64,000 nt of DNA from Psychrosphaera sp. B3R10 (GTDB lineage: Bacteria > Pseudomonadota > Gammaproteobacteria > Enterobacterales > Alteromonadaceae): the NCBI RefSeq assembly GCF_018861025.1, contig NZ_JAHKQH010000041.1, positions 42,553 to 106,552 on the forward strand, written 5' to 3'. Shown one piece after another: positions 35,935 through 44,659 of the stretch; the first letter of the stretch is position 1; the number at the start of each line of letters is the position of its first letter. Both the position numbers and the translations under genes were made by a program. Below the pieces are notes generated by a model that worked only from the letters and a program-made list of their open reading frames with translations, was not told the origin of the DNA and searched no databases.

Positions 35935-38900
35935 ATGAGTTATGCTGAATTATCCTGTTTTAGTAATTTCACCTTTTTGCAAGGCGCATCCCATCCAGAG
36001 GAATTAGTGGTGCAAGCGACCTTGCTAGGTTACAACGCAATAGCCATTACCGATGAATGTTCTGTTGCTGGTGTTGTCCGAGCATATAGTCAGATACGGC
36101 AGGATAACTTGCCTATTAAGCTGATCGTTGGCGCGTATTTTCAATTTCAACAAGACTTAAAAATAACCTTACTGTGCCCTAACCGGCAAGGTTACGCTGA
36201 GCTATGTCGAGTGATAACAAACAGTCGACGGCGCTGCGAAAAAGGGCAATACGAGTTAACCGAGTGGGATCTTAAATCTCTAAAGCATTGTTTAGTTTTG
36301 TGGCACGCCGATGGTGATGCAGAGCTTGATTTACACTGGGGGCGGTTCTTACTTGGGCTCAACAAAAGTATTCAACATAGATTATGGTTAGCCATAACCA
36401 GAACATTAAACGATGAAGAGCAACATTATACTCAGCACTGCGAACAAGTAGCTGTTAGCTTGCACATCCCCATGGTTGCTTGTGGGCAAGTGTTAATGCA
36501 CAACCCCGAGCGTTTGCCGTTGCAACATGTATTACATGCGACACGCCTTGGTACGACTGTTGATAAGCTTGGTCGTCAAGGAATAAGCAATGCAGAGCGT
36601 TGCTTGAGGCCCCTTAAAAAATTGGTCAAGCTGTATAAACACGAATACCTGTTTGAAACGTTACTCATTGCTAACCGTTGTCAGTTTGATATGGGGGAGC
36701 TCAAATATGAATACCCATCAGAGCTGATCCCAAAAGATCAAACTCCCACGACTTATTTACGGATATTAGTAGAAGAGGGTAAAAAACGCCGTTTCCCACA
36801 TGGGTTAAAACCGGAACTCGAAACGCTAATCGAAAAGGAACTCGGGCTGATAAAAGAAATGGAATATGAGCATTTTTTTATCACGATTTACGACATCGTA
36901 CAGTTTGCTAAATCACAGAATATTTTGTATCAAGGACGAGGTTCAGCGGCCAATTCAGTTGTGTGTTATTGCCTTGAAATTACAGCGGTAGACCCGTCCC
37001 AAATAAGTGTATTGTTTGAACGCTTTATTTCAAAAGAACGCAACGAGCCGCCAGACATTGATGTGGATTTTGAACATCAGCGGCGAGAAGAAATTTTCCA
37101 GTATATCTATCAAAAATATGGTCGTAATCACGCAGCAATCGCGGCAACAGTTGTGACCTATAGAATGAAAAGCGCCATTAGGGAAGTGGGCAAAGCTCTA
37201 GGCTTTAATGATGTGCAGTTAGAATTTTTTATTAAAAACATTAATCGCCGAGACCGCGCGACACACTGGATTGACCAAGTCGTTGAACTAGGGCTTAACC
37301 CCAAGTCATTAAAAGCTAGGCAATTTGTTGAGCTGGTGGAGCAAATTAAGGGATTTCCGCGGCATTTATCGCAACACGTCGGAGGCTTTGTGATATCTGC
37401 CGGCCCACTGTATGAGTTAGTACCCGTCGAAAATGCAGCGATGGAAGGGCGAACTGTCATTCAATGGGACAAAGATGACTTAGAAACATTGCAACTGCTC
37501 AAAGTCGATGTACTGGCATTAGGTATGTTAACCGCCATTAGAAAAAGCTTTGACTTGATAAAAACCTACTATCAAAAAACCATTTCGATTGCCGACATAA
37601 CCGCAACCGGTGACGATCCTAATGTGTATAAGATGATCTCAAACGCCGATACGATTGGGGTATTTCAAATTGAGTCACGGGCTCAGATGAGCATGTTGCC
37701 TAGATTAAAGCCCCATTGTTATTACGACTTAGTTATCCAAATTGCTATTGTTCGGCCTGGCCCTATTCAAGGCGGCATGGTGCACCCTTATCTGAAGCGG
37801 CGGATGGGATTAGAAGAGGTCAGTTATCCATCAACGGCGGTCAAGGATGTATTAAGTCGGACAATGGGGGTGCCTATTTTTCAAGAGCAAGTCATTAAAC
37901 TTGCTATGGTCGCCGCGGGTTTTTCCGGCGGGGAAGCCGACCAACTTAGACGGGCAATGGCCAAGTGGAAAAAAAACGGCGAGCTCACTAAGTTTCAAAC
38001 TAAGCTGACCGAGGGCATGTTGGCCCGTGGTTATACGTTGGAATTTGCTGAGCGTATTTTTAAACAAATCTGTGGCTTTGGTGAATATGGTTTCCCTGAA
38101 TCGCATTCGGCCAGTTTTGCGGTATTGGCTTATGTATCGGCGTGGTTAAAATATTATTACCCAGAGGTCTTTTATTGCGCTTTATTAAACAGTCTTCCCA
38201 TGGGGTTTTATTCACCGTCACAGCTTGTTCAAGATGCACAGCGACATCGTATTTATGTTTTGCCTTTGTGCATCAACCACTCAAATTGGGATCATGAATT
38301 GCAAATGGAAGCCGGGCAGTTAGCGCTACGTATCGGATTTAGGCTCGTTAAGGGCCTTCGAAAAATTACCGTGGATAAAATCGTCCAATACCGCATAGGG
38401 TGTCGATTTAGTCATGTTTCGCAACTAAAGCAATTGTCTATTGCACGTAACGAACTCGAAGCGCTGGCCAGCAGCAATGCACTTAAAAGTATTTCTGGAG
38501 ACCGGTTTTCGAGCCGTTGGCAAATGATGGATATGGAACACGATTTACCGCTTTTTTCTCAAGTGAGTGATACGCCCTCAACATATCAAATTGCCCCGAG
38601 CGAATATGAAGAGTTGATTGAAGACTATTCGGCGTTAGGGCTGAGCTTGGACCGACATCCGATTCAATTGTTAAGGCAGTCAGGTCGGCTAGGTCGGTTT
38701 ACCTCAGCGACGGATTTAGTCAATGTTAAACATAAAACGCCCGTTACCGTTGTCGGACTTGTGACCGGAAAACAAAGTCCAGGCACGGCATCTGGGGTGA
38801 CCTTTATTACGCTAGAAGACGATACGGGCAATACCAATGTGGTGGTTTGGGTAGCGACAGCAAGGGCACAAAAGCAAAGTTACCTCACCGCTAAGGTCTT

Positions 38901-39018
38901 AAAAGTAAAAGGGATCTTAGAAAAAGAACAGCAAGTAACCCATGTTATCGCAGGTAAGTTAATTGACCTGACTCCCGAGCTTGAAAACTTGGAGCTAAAA
39001 TCGCGGGAATTTCGATAG
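35935..39018 (+). CDS. dnaE2: Error-prone DNA polymerase DnaE2 (ImuC)
   Basis: A 1027-residue C-family DNA polymerase used for translesion synthesis. The N-terminal PHP domain begins SYAELSCFSNFTFLQGASHPEELVV, with AIAITDECSVAGVVRAY. The catalytic core has YQGRGSAANSVVCYCLEIT and ERNEPPDIDVDFEHQRREE with the active-site aspartates, and PESHSASFAVLAYVSAWLKYYYPEVF. An OB-type domain is near the end. The protein is about 130 residues shorter than replicative DnaE and lacks its C-terminal tau-binding region. Third gene of the SOS operon. Confidence 0.94.
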   Translation: MSYAELSCFSNFTFLQGASHPEELVVQATLLGYNAIAITDECSVAGVVRAYSQIRQDNLPIKLIVGAYFQFQQDLKITLLCPNRQGYAELCRVITNSRRRCEKGQYELTEWDLKSLKHCLVLWHADGDAELDLHWGRFLLGLNKSIQHRLWLAITRTLNDEEQHYTQHCEQVAVSLHIPMVACGQVLMHNPERLPLQHVLHATRLGTTVDKLGRQGISNAERCLRPLKKLVKLYKHEYLFETLLIANRCQFDMGELKYEYPSELIPKDQTPTTYLRILVEEGKKRRFPHGLKPELETLIEKELGLIKEMEYEHFFITIYDIVQFAKSQNILYQGRGSAANSVVCYCLEITAVDPSQISVLFERFISKERNEPPDIDVDFEHQRREEIFQYIYQKYGRNHAAIAATVVTYRMKSAIREVGKALGFNDVQLEFFIKNINRRDRATHWIDQVVELGLNPKSLKARQFVELVEQIKGFPRHLSQHVGGFVISAGPLYELVPVENAAMEGRTVIQWDKDDLETLQLLKVDVLALGMLTAIRKSFDLIKTYYQKTISIADITATGDDPNVYKMISNADTIGVFQIESRAQMSMLPRLKPHCYYDLVIQIAIVRPGPIQGGMVHPYLKRRMGLEEVSYPSTAVKDVLSRTMGVPIFQEQVIKLAMVAAGFSGGEADQLRRAMAKWKKNGELTKFQTKLTEGMLARGYTLEFAERIFKQICGFGEYGFPESHSASFAVLAYVSAWLKYYYPEVFYCALLNSLPMGFYSPSQLVQDAQRHRIYVLPLCINHSNWDHELQMEAGQLALRIGFRLVKGLRKITVDKIVQYRIGCRFSHVSQLKQLSIARNELEALASSNALKSISGDRFSSRWQMMDMEHDLPLFSQVSDTPSTYQIAPSEYEELIEDYSALGLSLDRHPIQLLRQSGRLGRFTSATDLVNVKHKTPVTVVGLVTGKQSPGTASGVTFITLEDDTGNTNVVVWVATARAQKQSYLTAKVLKVKGILEKEQQVTHVIAGKLIDLTPELENLELKSREFR

Positions 39019-39150
39019 TCATCGGCAGTTGTTGAGAAAATAGGTAATTTGGTAGGTTTAGACAACTTAATAATGAGGGAGGGCGTAACCCATCACAACA
39101 ATATGGGCAAACATCCAAACAGAGTCTATCTTTATACGAGAAAGTTAAAA

Positions 39151-39178
39151 AAATTAATTCAAACGTTTGTTTTAATTT
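39151..39178. promoter_or_regulatory. 28-bp palindrome before the acyl-CoA dehydrogenase gene
   Basis: AAATTAA-TT-CAAACGTTTG-TT-TTAATTT, a near-perfect palindrome with a CAAACGTTTG centre, 51 bases before the gene. Its core resembles fatty-acid TetR-type (PsrA-like) operators of gammaproteobacteria; identity is inferred. Confidence 0.5.
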
Positions 39179-39229
39179 TTTACTTAAGTAGTATGACCAG
39201 TTAATAACGATAAATAAAAGAGATAGAAC

Positions 39230-40999
39230 ATGAGTCAATACCAAGCTCCCGTCAACGACATGAACTTCCTGCTATTTGACGTATTTAAAGTCCAAGAATT
39301 TTGGGCCAACAATGACGCGTTAAGTGAAGCAATCGATTTAGACACAGCAAAAGCTATTCTAGAAGAAAGCGCAAAAGTGACTGAACAAGCCATTGCACCT
39401 TTTAGCCGAGAAGCCGATGAAACCGGCGTGAGTTGGGATGACGGCACGGTGACGACACCAACAGCTTATAAAAATGCCTTTAATGTTATCGCTGAGGGGG
39501 GCTGGATTGGCTTAGCTGGAGACCCAGAGTTCGGTGGAATGGGGATGCCAAAAACATTGGCTGGTATGCACGAAGAAATGATGTGTAGTGCTGACTTAGC
39601 ATTTGCTCTTTATCCCGGGTTAACTGCTGGTGCTTGTTTAGCAATCCATGCTCATGCCACAGAAGATCTTAAAAATACTTATCTCCCAAATATGTATGCA
39701 GGCACTTGGGCCGGAAGCATGTGTTTAACCGAAGCCCACGCAGGAACTGACTTAGGTTTAATAAAAACCAAAGCAATTGATAACGGCGATGGCAGTTATG
39801 AAATCACCGGTAGCAAAATATTTATTTCCGGTGGCGAACAAGATTTAACAGACAACATAGTCCATTTAGTATTAGCTAAATTACCGGGGGCACCAGAAGG
39901 GTCTCGCGGTATATCTCTGTTTATTGTTCCTAAATTTAACATTAATGATGACGGCAGCTCAGGTTCAGAAAACAAAGTTACTTGTGGTTCGATTGAGCAC
40001 AAAATGGGTATTCATGGTAGCGCCACCTGTGTCATGAACTTTGATGGTTCAAAGGGCTTTTTAGTTGGTGAGATCAACAAAGGTTTAGCCTGCATGTTCA
40101 CTATGATGAACTATGAACGTTTATTAGTTGGACTTCAGGGACTTGGTGCTGCTGAGCGCTCATATCAAAACGCTCTAGCATACGCTTTAGACCGCGGGCA
40201 GGGCAAAGGTCTACCTCGAATGAAAGAAGGTGCGACTGACCCAATTATTGTCCACCCTGATGTTCGCCGCATGTTGTTAAACATGAAGGCTATGAACGAA
40301 GGTGGTCGTGCATTTACTACTTATGTCTCAACTCAACTCGACGCTGCTAAATATCAGCCCGACCCAGCGCTAGCAAAAATATCAGCGGCAAAAGCGCAGC
40401 TATTAACGCCTATAGCTAAAGCATTTGTTACTGATATCAGTTTAGATATGTGTATCGCGGGGCAACAAGTGTTTGGCGGTCACGGTTATGTGCGCGAGTG
40501 GGGGCAAGAGCAACTGGTTCGCGATACTCGAATAACGCAAATATATGAAGGCACCAATGGCGTTCAAGCACTTGACTTAATGGGCCGAAAAGTTGCGATG
40601 GATGGTGGCGAAACGGCTAAGTTATTTGCCATTGAAATTAAACAATTTATTGCAGAACAAAGCGGTGGTTTTCCAACGGAAATGGCAGCATTGTCAGACG
40701 CGGTGGATGATCTCGTTGCCGTAACAACAACGGTATTAACTAAAGCTGCGACAAATCCAAACGAAATTGGCGCGGCATCTGTTGATTACTTGCACCTTTT
40801 TGGTTATGTCATGTACGGCTATATGTGGGCGAAAATGATGGTGGCCGTGTCTGATGTTGAAGATAAAAAGCTGGCGAGTTCAAAAATAAAAACAGGTCGC
40901 TACTATTTTCAACGATTATTGCCAAAAGTAGCAAGTCTCAAGTTACAAATCGAAGCCGGTGCTGAGATATTATTCAGCCATGATACGGACGATTTTTAA
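39230..40999 (+). CDS. Acyl-CoA dehydrogenase, long C-terminal-extension type
   Basis: A 589-residue FAD enzyme of fatty-acid beta-oxidation. It carries the acyl-CoA dehydrogenase N-terminal and middle domains (MCLTEAHAGTDLGLIKTKA) and the C-terminal domain with IYEGTNGVQALDLMGRK, whose Glu is the catalytic base. An extra C-terminal region of about 120 residues follows, giving the ~590-residue size of the subfamily with an added C-terminal domain. Substrate chain length cannot be set from sequence. The palindrome upstream suggests fatty-acid control. Monocistronic. Confidence 0.92.
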   Translation: MSQYQAPVNDMNFLLFDVFKVQEFWANNDALSEAIDLDTAKAILEESAKVTEQAIAPFSREADETGVSWDDGTVTTPTAYKNAFNVIAEGGWIGLAGDPEFGGMGMPKTLAGMHEEMMCSADLAFALYPGLTAGACLAIHAHATEDLKNTYLPNMYAGTWAGSMCLTEAHAGTDLGLIKTKAIDNGDGSYEITGSKIFISGGEQDLTDNIVHLVLAKLPGAPEGSRGISLFIVPKFNINDDGSSGSENKVTCGSIEHKMGIHGSATCVMNFDGSKGFLVGEINKGLACMFTMMNYERLLVGLQGLGAAERSYQNALAYALDRGQGKGLPRMKEGATDPIIVHPDVRRMLLNMKAMNEGGRAFTTYVSTQLDAAKYQPDPALAKISAAKAQLLTPIAKAFVTDISLDMCIAGQQVFGGHGYVREWGQEQLVRDTRITQIYEGTNGVQALDLMGRKVAMDGGETAKLFAIEIKQFIAEQSGGFPTEMAALSDAVDDLVAVTTTVLTKAATNPNEIGAASVDYLHLFGYVMYGYMWAKMMVAVSDVEDKKLASSKIKTGRYYFQRLLPKVASLKLQIEAGAEILFSHDTDDF

Positions 41000-41013
41000 T
41001 TAAAATCAATAAA

Positions 41014-41051
41014 GGCAAACAATGGGCAATGTAAATTCTGTGTTGTTTGCC
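41014..41051. repeat. Hairpin between convergent genes
   Basis: GGCAAACAA (41014-41022) and TTGTTTGCC (41043-41051) form a perfect 9-bp stem with a 20-base loop, between the acyl-CoA dehydrogenase and the kinase gene. No clear U tract; terminator function is uncertain. Confidence 0.4.
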
Positions 41052-41101
41052 AACTCTCCCTAACATGTTTCAAATACGCCAAGGTAAAGCCCTTGATAAA
41101 T

Positions 41102-42802
41102 CTATTTTGCTAACTGGATAACCAGCAAAATAAACAGTCCAAAACTTATTCCTTGCCAAAACATCACTGGATCTCGCTGAATCAGAGGTGGTTTAGTGCG
41201 TGACACATAGCTGGAACTTGGATGTTTAAGATCATGTATAAATTCAGACAATACTTGATATCGTTGTAGTGGGTCGATTTGCAAAGCTTTATACAAAGCA
41301 TCATCCACCCAAGCGGGTAATTCGGAGTCATCATCAATGAGAGTTTGGTAATTAAGCTTTTTCTGTGCAGAAAAGCTTTTTGCCTGCGCAATTTTGGTCC
41401 CATATGGAAATGAGCCTGAGAGCATTTGGTAAGTTATAACTGCTAAAGAATAGAGATCTGAGCATTGTGTACCGGCTTTCCCTAAGAAATACTCCGGTGC
41501 AGAATATCGCATAGTGCCTCGAATTTCGTTGTCGTATTCACTTACCCCGGCAATGTAGGTTGAACCAAAATCAATGATTTTCACGGTATTGTTACTATCA
41601 ATCATAATATTTTTTGGGCGAATATCCTGATGGATCATTTCTTGTCGGTGGAAGGCTTGTAACCCTTTTGCAATTTGTTCAACTATTGAACGAACTTGAA
41701 TTAACGAGGGTTTTGGGTTGTCTATCATCCATTGCTCAAGAGAAATGCCGTCGATGTATTCAGTCACTAAGTAAAGGTAATTACGTTTACGACTAGAGAG
41801 AACTGCTTTGGCAACGTATGGATTTGTTACACGTTTTGCTATCCACTCCTCTAGCATAAACTGCTCAAGGTAAGCGGTATCTGAGCGCAATTCAGTTGAA
41901 GGCGTTTTAATAACGACTAACTGTTCAGATTCAATATCTTTCGCCAAAAATACATGGCTACGGCTACTTATGTAGATTTCACGAATAATTTCAAAACCGT
42001 CAAATATCATTCGGGCGTTAAGTCTTGGCGGTAAAGGCAAACTCGTAAGTCGGTGAACTTCTTCTAATTCGTAATTCGGGACATGGTCCACTCTAACTAT
42101 TTGAATTGATAAGTTGTCATTACTGCCAGCCTCTAAACAGGCTGCCAAAATGTCGCCCGCCGCGTGTTGTAATGTAATGGAATGGGCAATTATCTTACGC
42201 ATTACTTCATGTTCGATAAATTCATATATGCCATCAGTTGCCAAAATGTATATGTCGCCTTTTTCCAGCGATTGAGTTTGGTAATCGATTTCTAAATTTT
42301 GATCTATCCCTAATCCTCGAGTTAAATAACTAACCTCGGTTGAAACGACCTTTCGGTGGTCTTCTGTCAATTGGTCTAGTTCGCCATTAGCAAGTCGATA
42401 AATTCGAGTATCGCCAGTATGGAGTATATGAGCAGTATTAGACTTTAAAATGAGCGCACTGAAGGTACAAACATACCCTTTGTCTTTATTAAATCGGTGA
42501 GGGCTATTTTGAGTTTGAGCACATAATAATGAATTAATTGACCTTATCACTTTCTGCGCTGATGATTTGACAGACCAAGAGTCAGACGTACAGTAGTAAT
42601 CTTCCAAAAATCCCAGAACGGCTGACTCACTTGCCTCTTGGCTAACATCGCTAGAACTTATGCCGTCAGCCATCGCTAAGACAATGCCTTTGGCGCTCAA
42701 TTGAGGTTCTTTAGGAACAACACTGCCAGCGAAGTCTTGGTTAACGGGTTTTAACCCCTTGTTTGTTGCATAACCAATAGTCACTGCGAGAGGTTGATTC
42801 AT
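41102..42802 (-). CDS. Fused PP2C phosphatase / Ser-Thr protein kinase, membrane anchored
   Basis: A 566-residue protein with a PP2C-type phosphatase domain (about 1-235: NQDFAG, MADGISSS with Asp46-Gly47, LHTGDTRIYRL, ILATDGIYE, DNLSIQIV), a protein-kinase domain (about 265-530), and one C-terminal helix (about 545-563, FWQGISFGLFILLVIQL) that fixes it in the inner membrane with both enzymes in the cytosol. In the kinase, Lys299 (VVIK), the loop HQDIRPKN at 391-398 and DFG at 411-413 are kept. HQD replaces HRD, so it is a non-RD kinase not needing loop phosphorylation. Relatives occur in Pseudomonas nitrate-assimilation operons. It follows the FNT gene after 70 bases and probably shares its mRNA. 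Confidence 0.88.
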   Translation of the reverse strand: MNQPLAVTIGYATNKGLKPVNQDFAGSVVPKEPQLSAKGIVLAMADGISSSDVSQEASESAVLGFLEDYYCTSDSWSVKSSAQKVIRSINSLLCAQTQNSPHRFNKDKGYVCTFSALILKSNTAHILHTGDTRIYRLANGELDQLTEDHRKVVSTEVSYLTRGLGIDQNLEIDYQTQSLEKGDIYILATDGIYEFIEHEVMRKIIAHSITLQHAAGDILAACLEAGSNDNLSIQIVRVDHVPNYELEEVHRLTSLPLPPRLNARMIFDGFEIIREIYISSRSHVFLAKDIESEQLVVIKTPSTELRSDTAYLEQFMLEEWIAKRVTNPYVAKAVLSSRKRNYLYLVTEYIDGISLEQWMIDNPKPSLIQVRSIVEQIAKGLQAFHRQEMIHQDIRPKNIMIDSNNTVKIIDFGSTYIAGVSEYDNEIRGTMRYSAPEYFLGKAGTQCSDLYSLAVITYQMLSGSFPYGTKIAQAKSFSAQKKLNYQTLIDDDSELPAWVDDALYKALQIDPLQRYQVLSEFIHDLKHPSSSYVSRTKPPLIQRDPVMFWQGISFGLFILLVIQLAK

Positions 42803-42872
42803 TGTCGGATTCCTAAAAAAAGACTCCGCTAGCTAGGCAGACGGAGTCGCAAAGATAAATTTTAGAAGCTAA

Positions 42873-43691
42873 TTAGCTCGCTTTCAATTTACGTTCCGGT
42901 GATGTTTTTACATGGGTAAGGTAAAGAGGCAAGCCAACTAACAATAGACCACCTGCAAGGTTACCTAATACCGTTGGAATTTCATTCCAAAGTAGGTAAT
43001 CGTATACGGTGAAGTCGCCACCCATGATCATAGAAAACGGGAACAAGAACATGTTCACGATTGAATGCTCAAAGCCCATAAAGAAGAACAGCATAACTGG
43101 CATCCACATTGCCGCCATTTTACTGCCAGCAGAGGTCGAAATCATCGCACCAACAACACCCATTGAAACCATCCAGTTACATAACATACCGCGGATAAAA
43201 ATTGTAATCCAACCGCCTATGCCATGTTCTTGGTAACCTACGGTTCTTGATTCACCAATTGAAGCGACTTTTGCTGCAATAGCCCCACCATCTGCTGAAT
43301 AGCCGTAAGTTAAAATAAAGGACATCAAAAATGCGGTTGTTAACGCCCCGCCGAAGTTACCGATAAAGACCAGTCCCCAGTTTCGCATTACGCCACCAAA
43401 AGTAACGCCGGGACGTTTATCAAATAAAGCCAGTGGTACTAATGTAAATACACCAGTTAGCAAGTCAAACTTCATTAAATAAAGCATGATGAAACCAACC
43501 GGAAACAGGCAGGCTCCTAAGATAGCGCTACCCGTTTTTGTTGCAACGGTAATTGCAAATATGGCCGCCAAACCTAAAATTGCTCCGGCCATAAAAGCCC
43601 TAATTATTGTGTCCTTCGTCGACATGTAAACTTTTTGTTCACCTGCGTCGACCATCTTTGTGACAAACTCACTTGGTTCGATATACGCCAT
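42873..43691 (-). CDS. Formate/nitrite transporter (FNT) family channel
   Basis: A 272-residue inner-membrane protein with six helices, the pentameric FocA/NirC fold. Visible family blocks are AFMAGAILGLAAIFAITVA, LMKFDLLTGVFTL, NWGLVFIGNFGGAL, ARGMLCNWMVSMG-like (IRGMLCNWMVSMGVVGA) and FFMGFEHSIVNMFLFP with the conserved central His. FNT channels pass small monovalent anions such as formate, nitrite or hydrosulfide. Here the neighbours are cyanase and a kinase-phosphatase, so nitrite, cyanate or bicarbonate are all possible; nothing in the sequence decides. A sigma54-type promoter lies about 60-75 bases upstream. Confidence 0.88.
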   Translation of the reverse strand: MAYIEPSEFVTKMVDAGEQKVYMSTKDTIIRAFMAGAILGLAAIFAITVATKTGSAILGACLFPVGFIMLYLMKFDLLTGVFTLVPLALFDKRPGVTFGGVMRNWGLVFIGNFGGALTTAFLMSFILTYGYSADGGAIAAKVASIGESRTVGYQEHGIGGWITIFIRGMLCNWMVSMGVVGAMISTSAGSKMAAMWMPVMLFFFMGFEHSIVNMFLFPFSMIMGGDFTVYDYLLWNEIPTVLGNLAGGLLLVGLPLYLTHVKTSPERKLKAS

Positions 43692-43750
43692 TATTATTCT
43701 CGCCTATTCTAATTTGAAAATTGTTGTGTATTATTTTTATTAACTTACAG

Positions 43751-43766
43751 AGCATAATGAATGCCA
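43751..43766 (-). promoter_or_regulatory. Sigma54 promoter of the FNT-kinase transcript
   Basis: On the minus strand TGGCA-TTCATTAT-GCT has GG and GC with the required 10-base spacing and keeps the TGGCA and TGC blocks. It lies 60 bases upstream of the FNT start codon. Confidence 0.6.
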
Positions 43767-43883
43767 GTAAGTTAACTTGTTGTAATTATTGTTTTTAAGG
43801 TTTTTTAGACTCGTTTTATTGCACTGTAAAAGAATGTGTTTGTTGTAAATATTGTCCTTCGAATGCAATTGCACCAAAATCGA

Positions 43884-44324
43884 TCACCAGGTTTTATAAG
43901 GTAAAAATTTACCGTTAAGAGTTAGGATCACCCTGTCACCCTTTGGGTTTTCTTCTTTATCTACTTCCATTGAAAAATCGATAGCGCTCATGATGCCATC
44001 GCCGAATTTTTCCTGAATAACTTCTTTTAGTGTGTCGCCATAAACGCCCACAACTTCGTAAAGTCGGTAGATTAAAGGATCTTGAGGAATTGACTTGTCC
44101 CACTCTTTGGTCGGGAAACTCATAAGAGAAGCTTTTGCGTCTTCAGGTAATCCTAAGAACTCTACAAGTTTAGTTGCGGTTTCAGGTGGGCAACTATTCA
44201 TGCCCAAACACGCTGAGGTAGTCCAAACATCTGATTTACCAATTGCATCGGCGATTGCCTGCCAAGTCAGGTCGCGTTCTTTTTTTATGGCAAATATTAA
44301 CTCTGTTACATCGATTCTTTTCAT
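43884..44324 (-). CDS. cynS: Cyanate hydratase (cyanase)
   Basis: Converts cyanate and bicarbonate to carbamate and CO2, releasing ammonia as nitrogen source or detoxifying cyanate. The 146-residue protein has an N-terminal helix-turn-helix-like domain (LTWQAIADAIGKSDVWTTSACLGMN) and the catalytic domain with DPLIYRLYEVVGVYGDTLK and GDGIMSAIDF. The three catalytic residues of E. coli cyanase, Arg96, Glu99 and Ser122, correspond here to Arg87, Glu90 and Ser113 with identical spacing. No CynT-type carbonic anhydrase or CynX is adjacent. A sigma54-type promoter with upstream repeats precedes it. Confidence 0.96.
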   Translation of the reverse strand: MKRIDVTELIFAIKKERDLTWQAIADAIGKSDVWTTSACLGMNSCPPETATKLVEFLGLPEDAKASLMSFPTKEWDKSIPQDPLIYRLYEVVGVYGDTLKEVIQEKFGDGIMSAIDFSMEVDKEENPKGDRVILTLNGKFLPYKTW

Positions 44325-44455
44325 ATTGATACCTTTGTCAGTTTGATTCTATTTGGGCTGAATTGAACCTAGGTGGTGCATTCATTGATCTGCGTAAGTC
44401 TGTTTAAGTCAAATTGCCGCAGAGCTGTTAAATAAATTAGTGCTTGTATCTGTTA

Positions 44456-44472
44456 TTGCTACTTTTGTGCCA
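44456..44472 (-). promoter_or_regulatory. Sigma54 promoter of cynS
   Basis: On the minus strand TGGCACAAAAGTAGCAA has TGGCAC and GCA with exact 10-base GG-GC spacing. The predicted start is near 44447, giving a leader of about 120 bases to cynS. Confidence 0.75.
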
Positions 44473-44539
44473 AACGATAGGTTGTTGTTAAGTTGTTGTA
44501 TATTAATAAGTTATGTTGTTTTTATGGCTCTTTTTTCAA

Positions 44540-44594
44540 CCACGAAATTTCGTTGGTAACGATTTTTCGTGGTTATTTCAACGAAATGTCGTTG
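44540..44594. promoter_or_regulatory. Three tandem activator sites upstream of cynS
   Basis: Three copies of an inverted repeat (C)AACGA-N4-TCGTTG: CCACGA-AATT-TCGTTG (44540-44555), TAACGA-TTTT-TCGTGG (44557-44572) and CAACGA-AATG-TCGTTG (44579-44594). They lie about 100-140 bases upstream of the predicted cynS transcription start, the usual enhancer position for a sigma54 activator, and next to the divergent activator gene. Confidence 0.7.
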
Positions 44595-44659
44595 TTGGCT
44601 TAAAGATTGAAGGTCTAATTACTAAATAGAAGAACACAACGATATCACCTACGTTTCGG

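Noticed and set aside
44540..44594. Repeats before cynS as a CRISPR-like array
   Set aside because: Only three short palindromes with 1-6 base gaps and no spacers; they fit activator sites.
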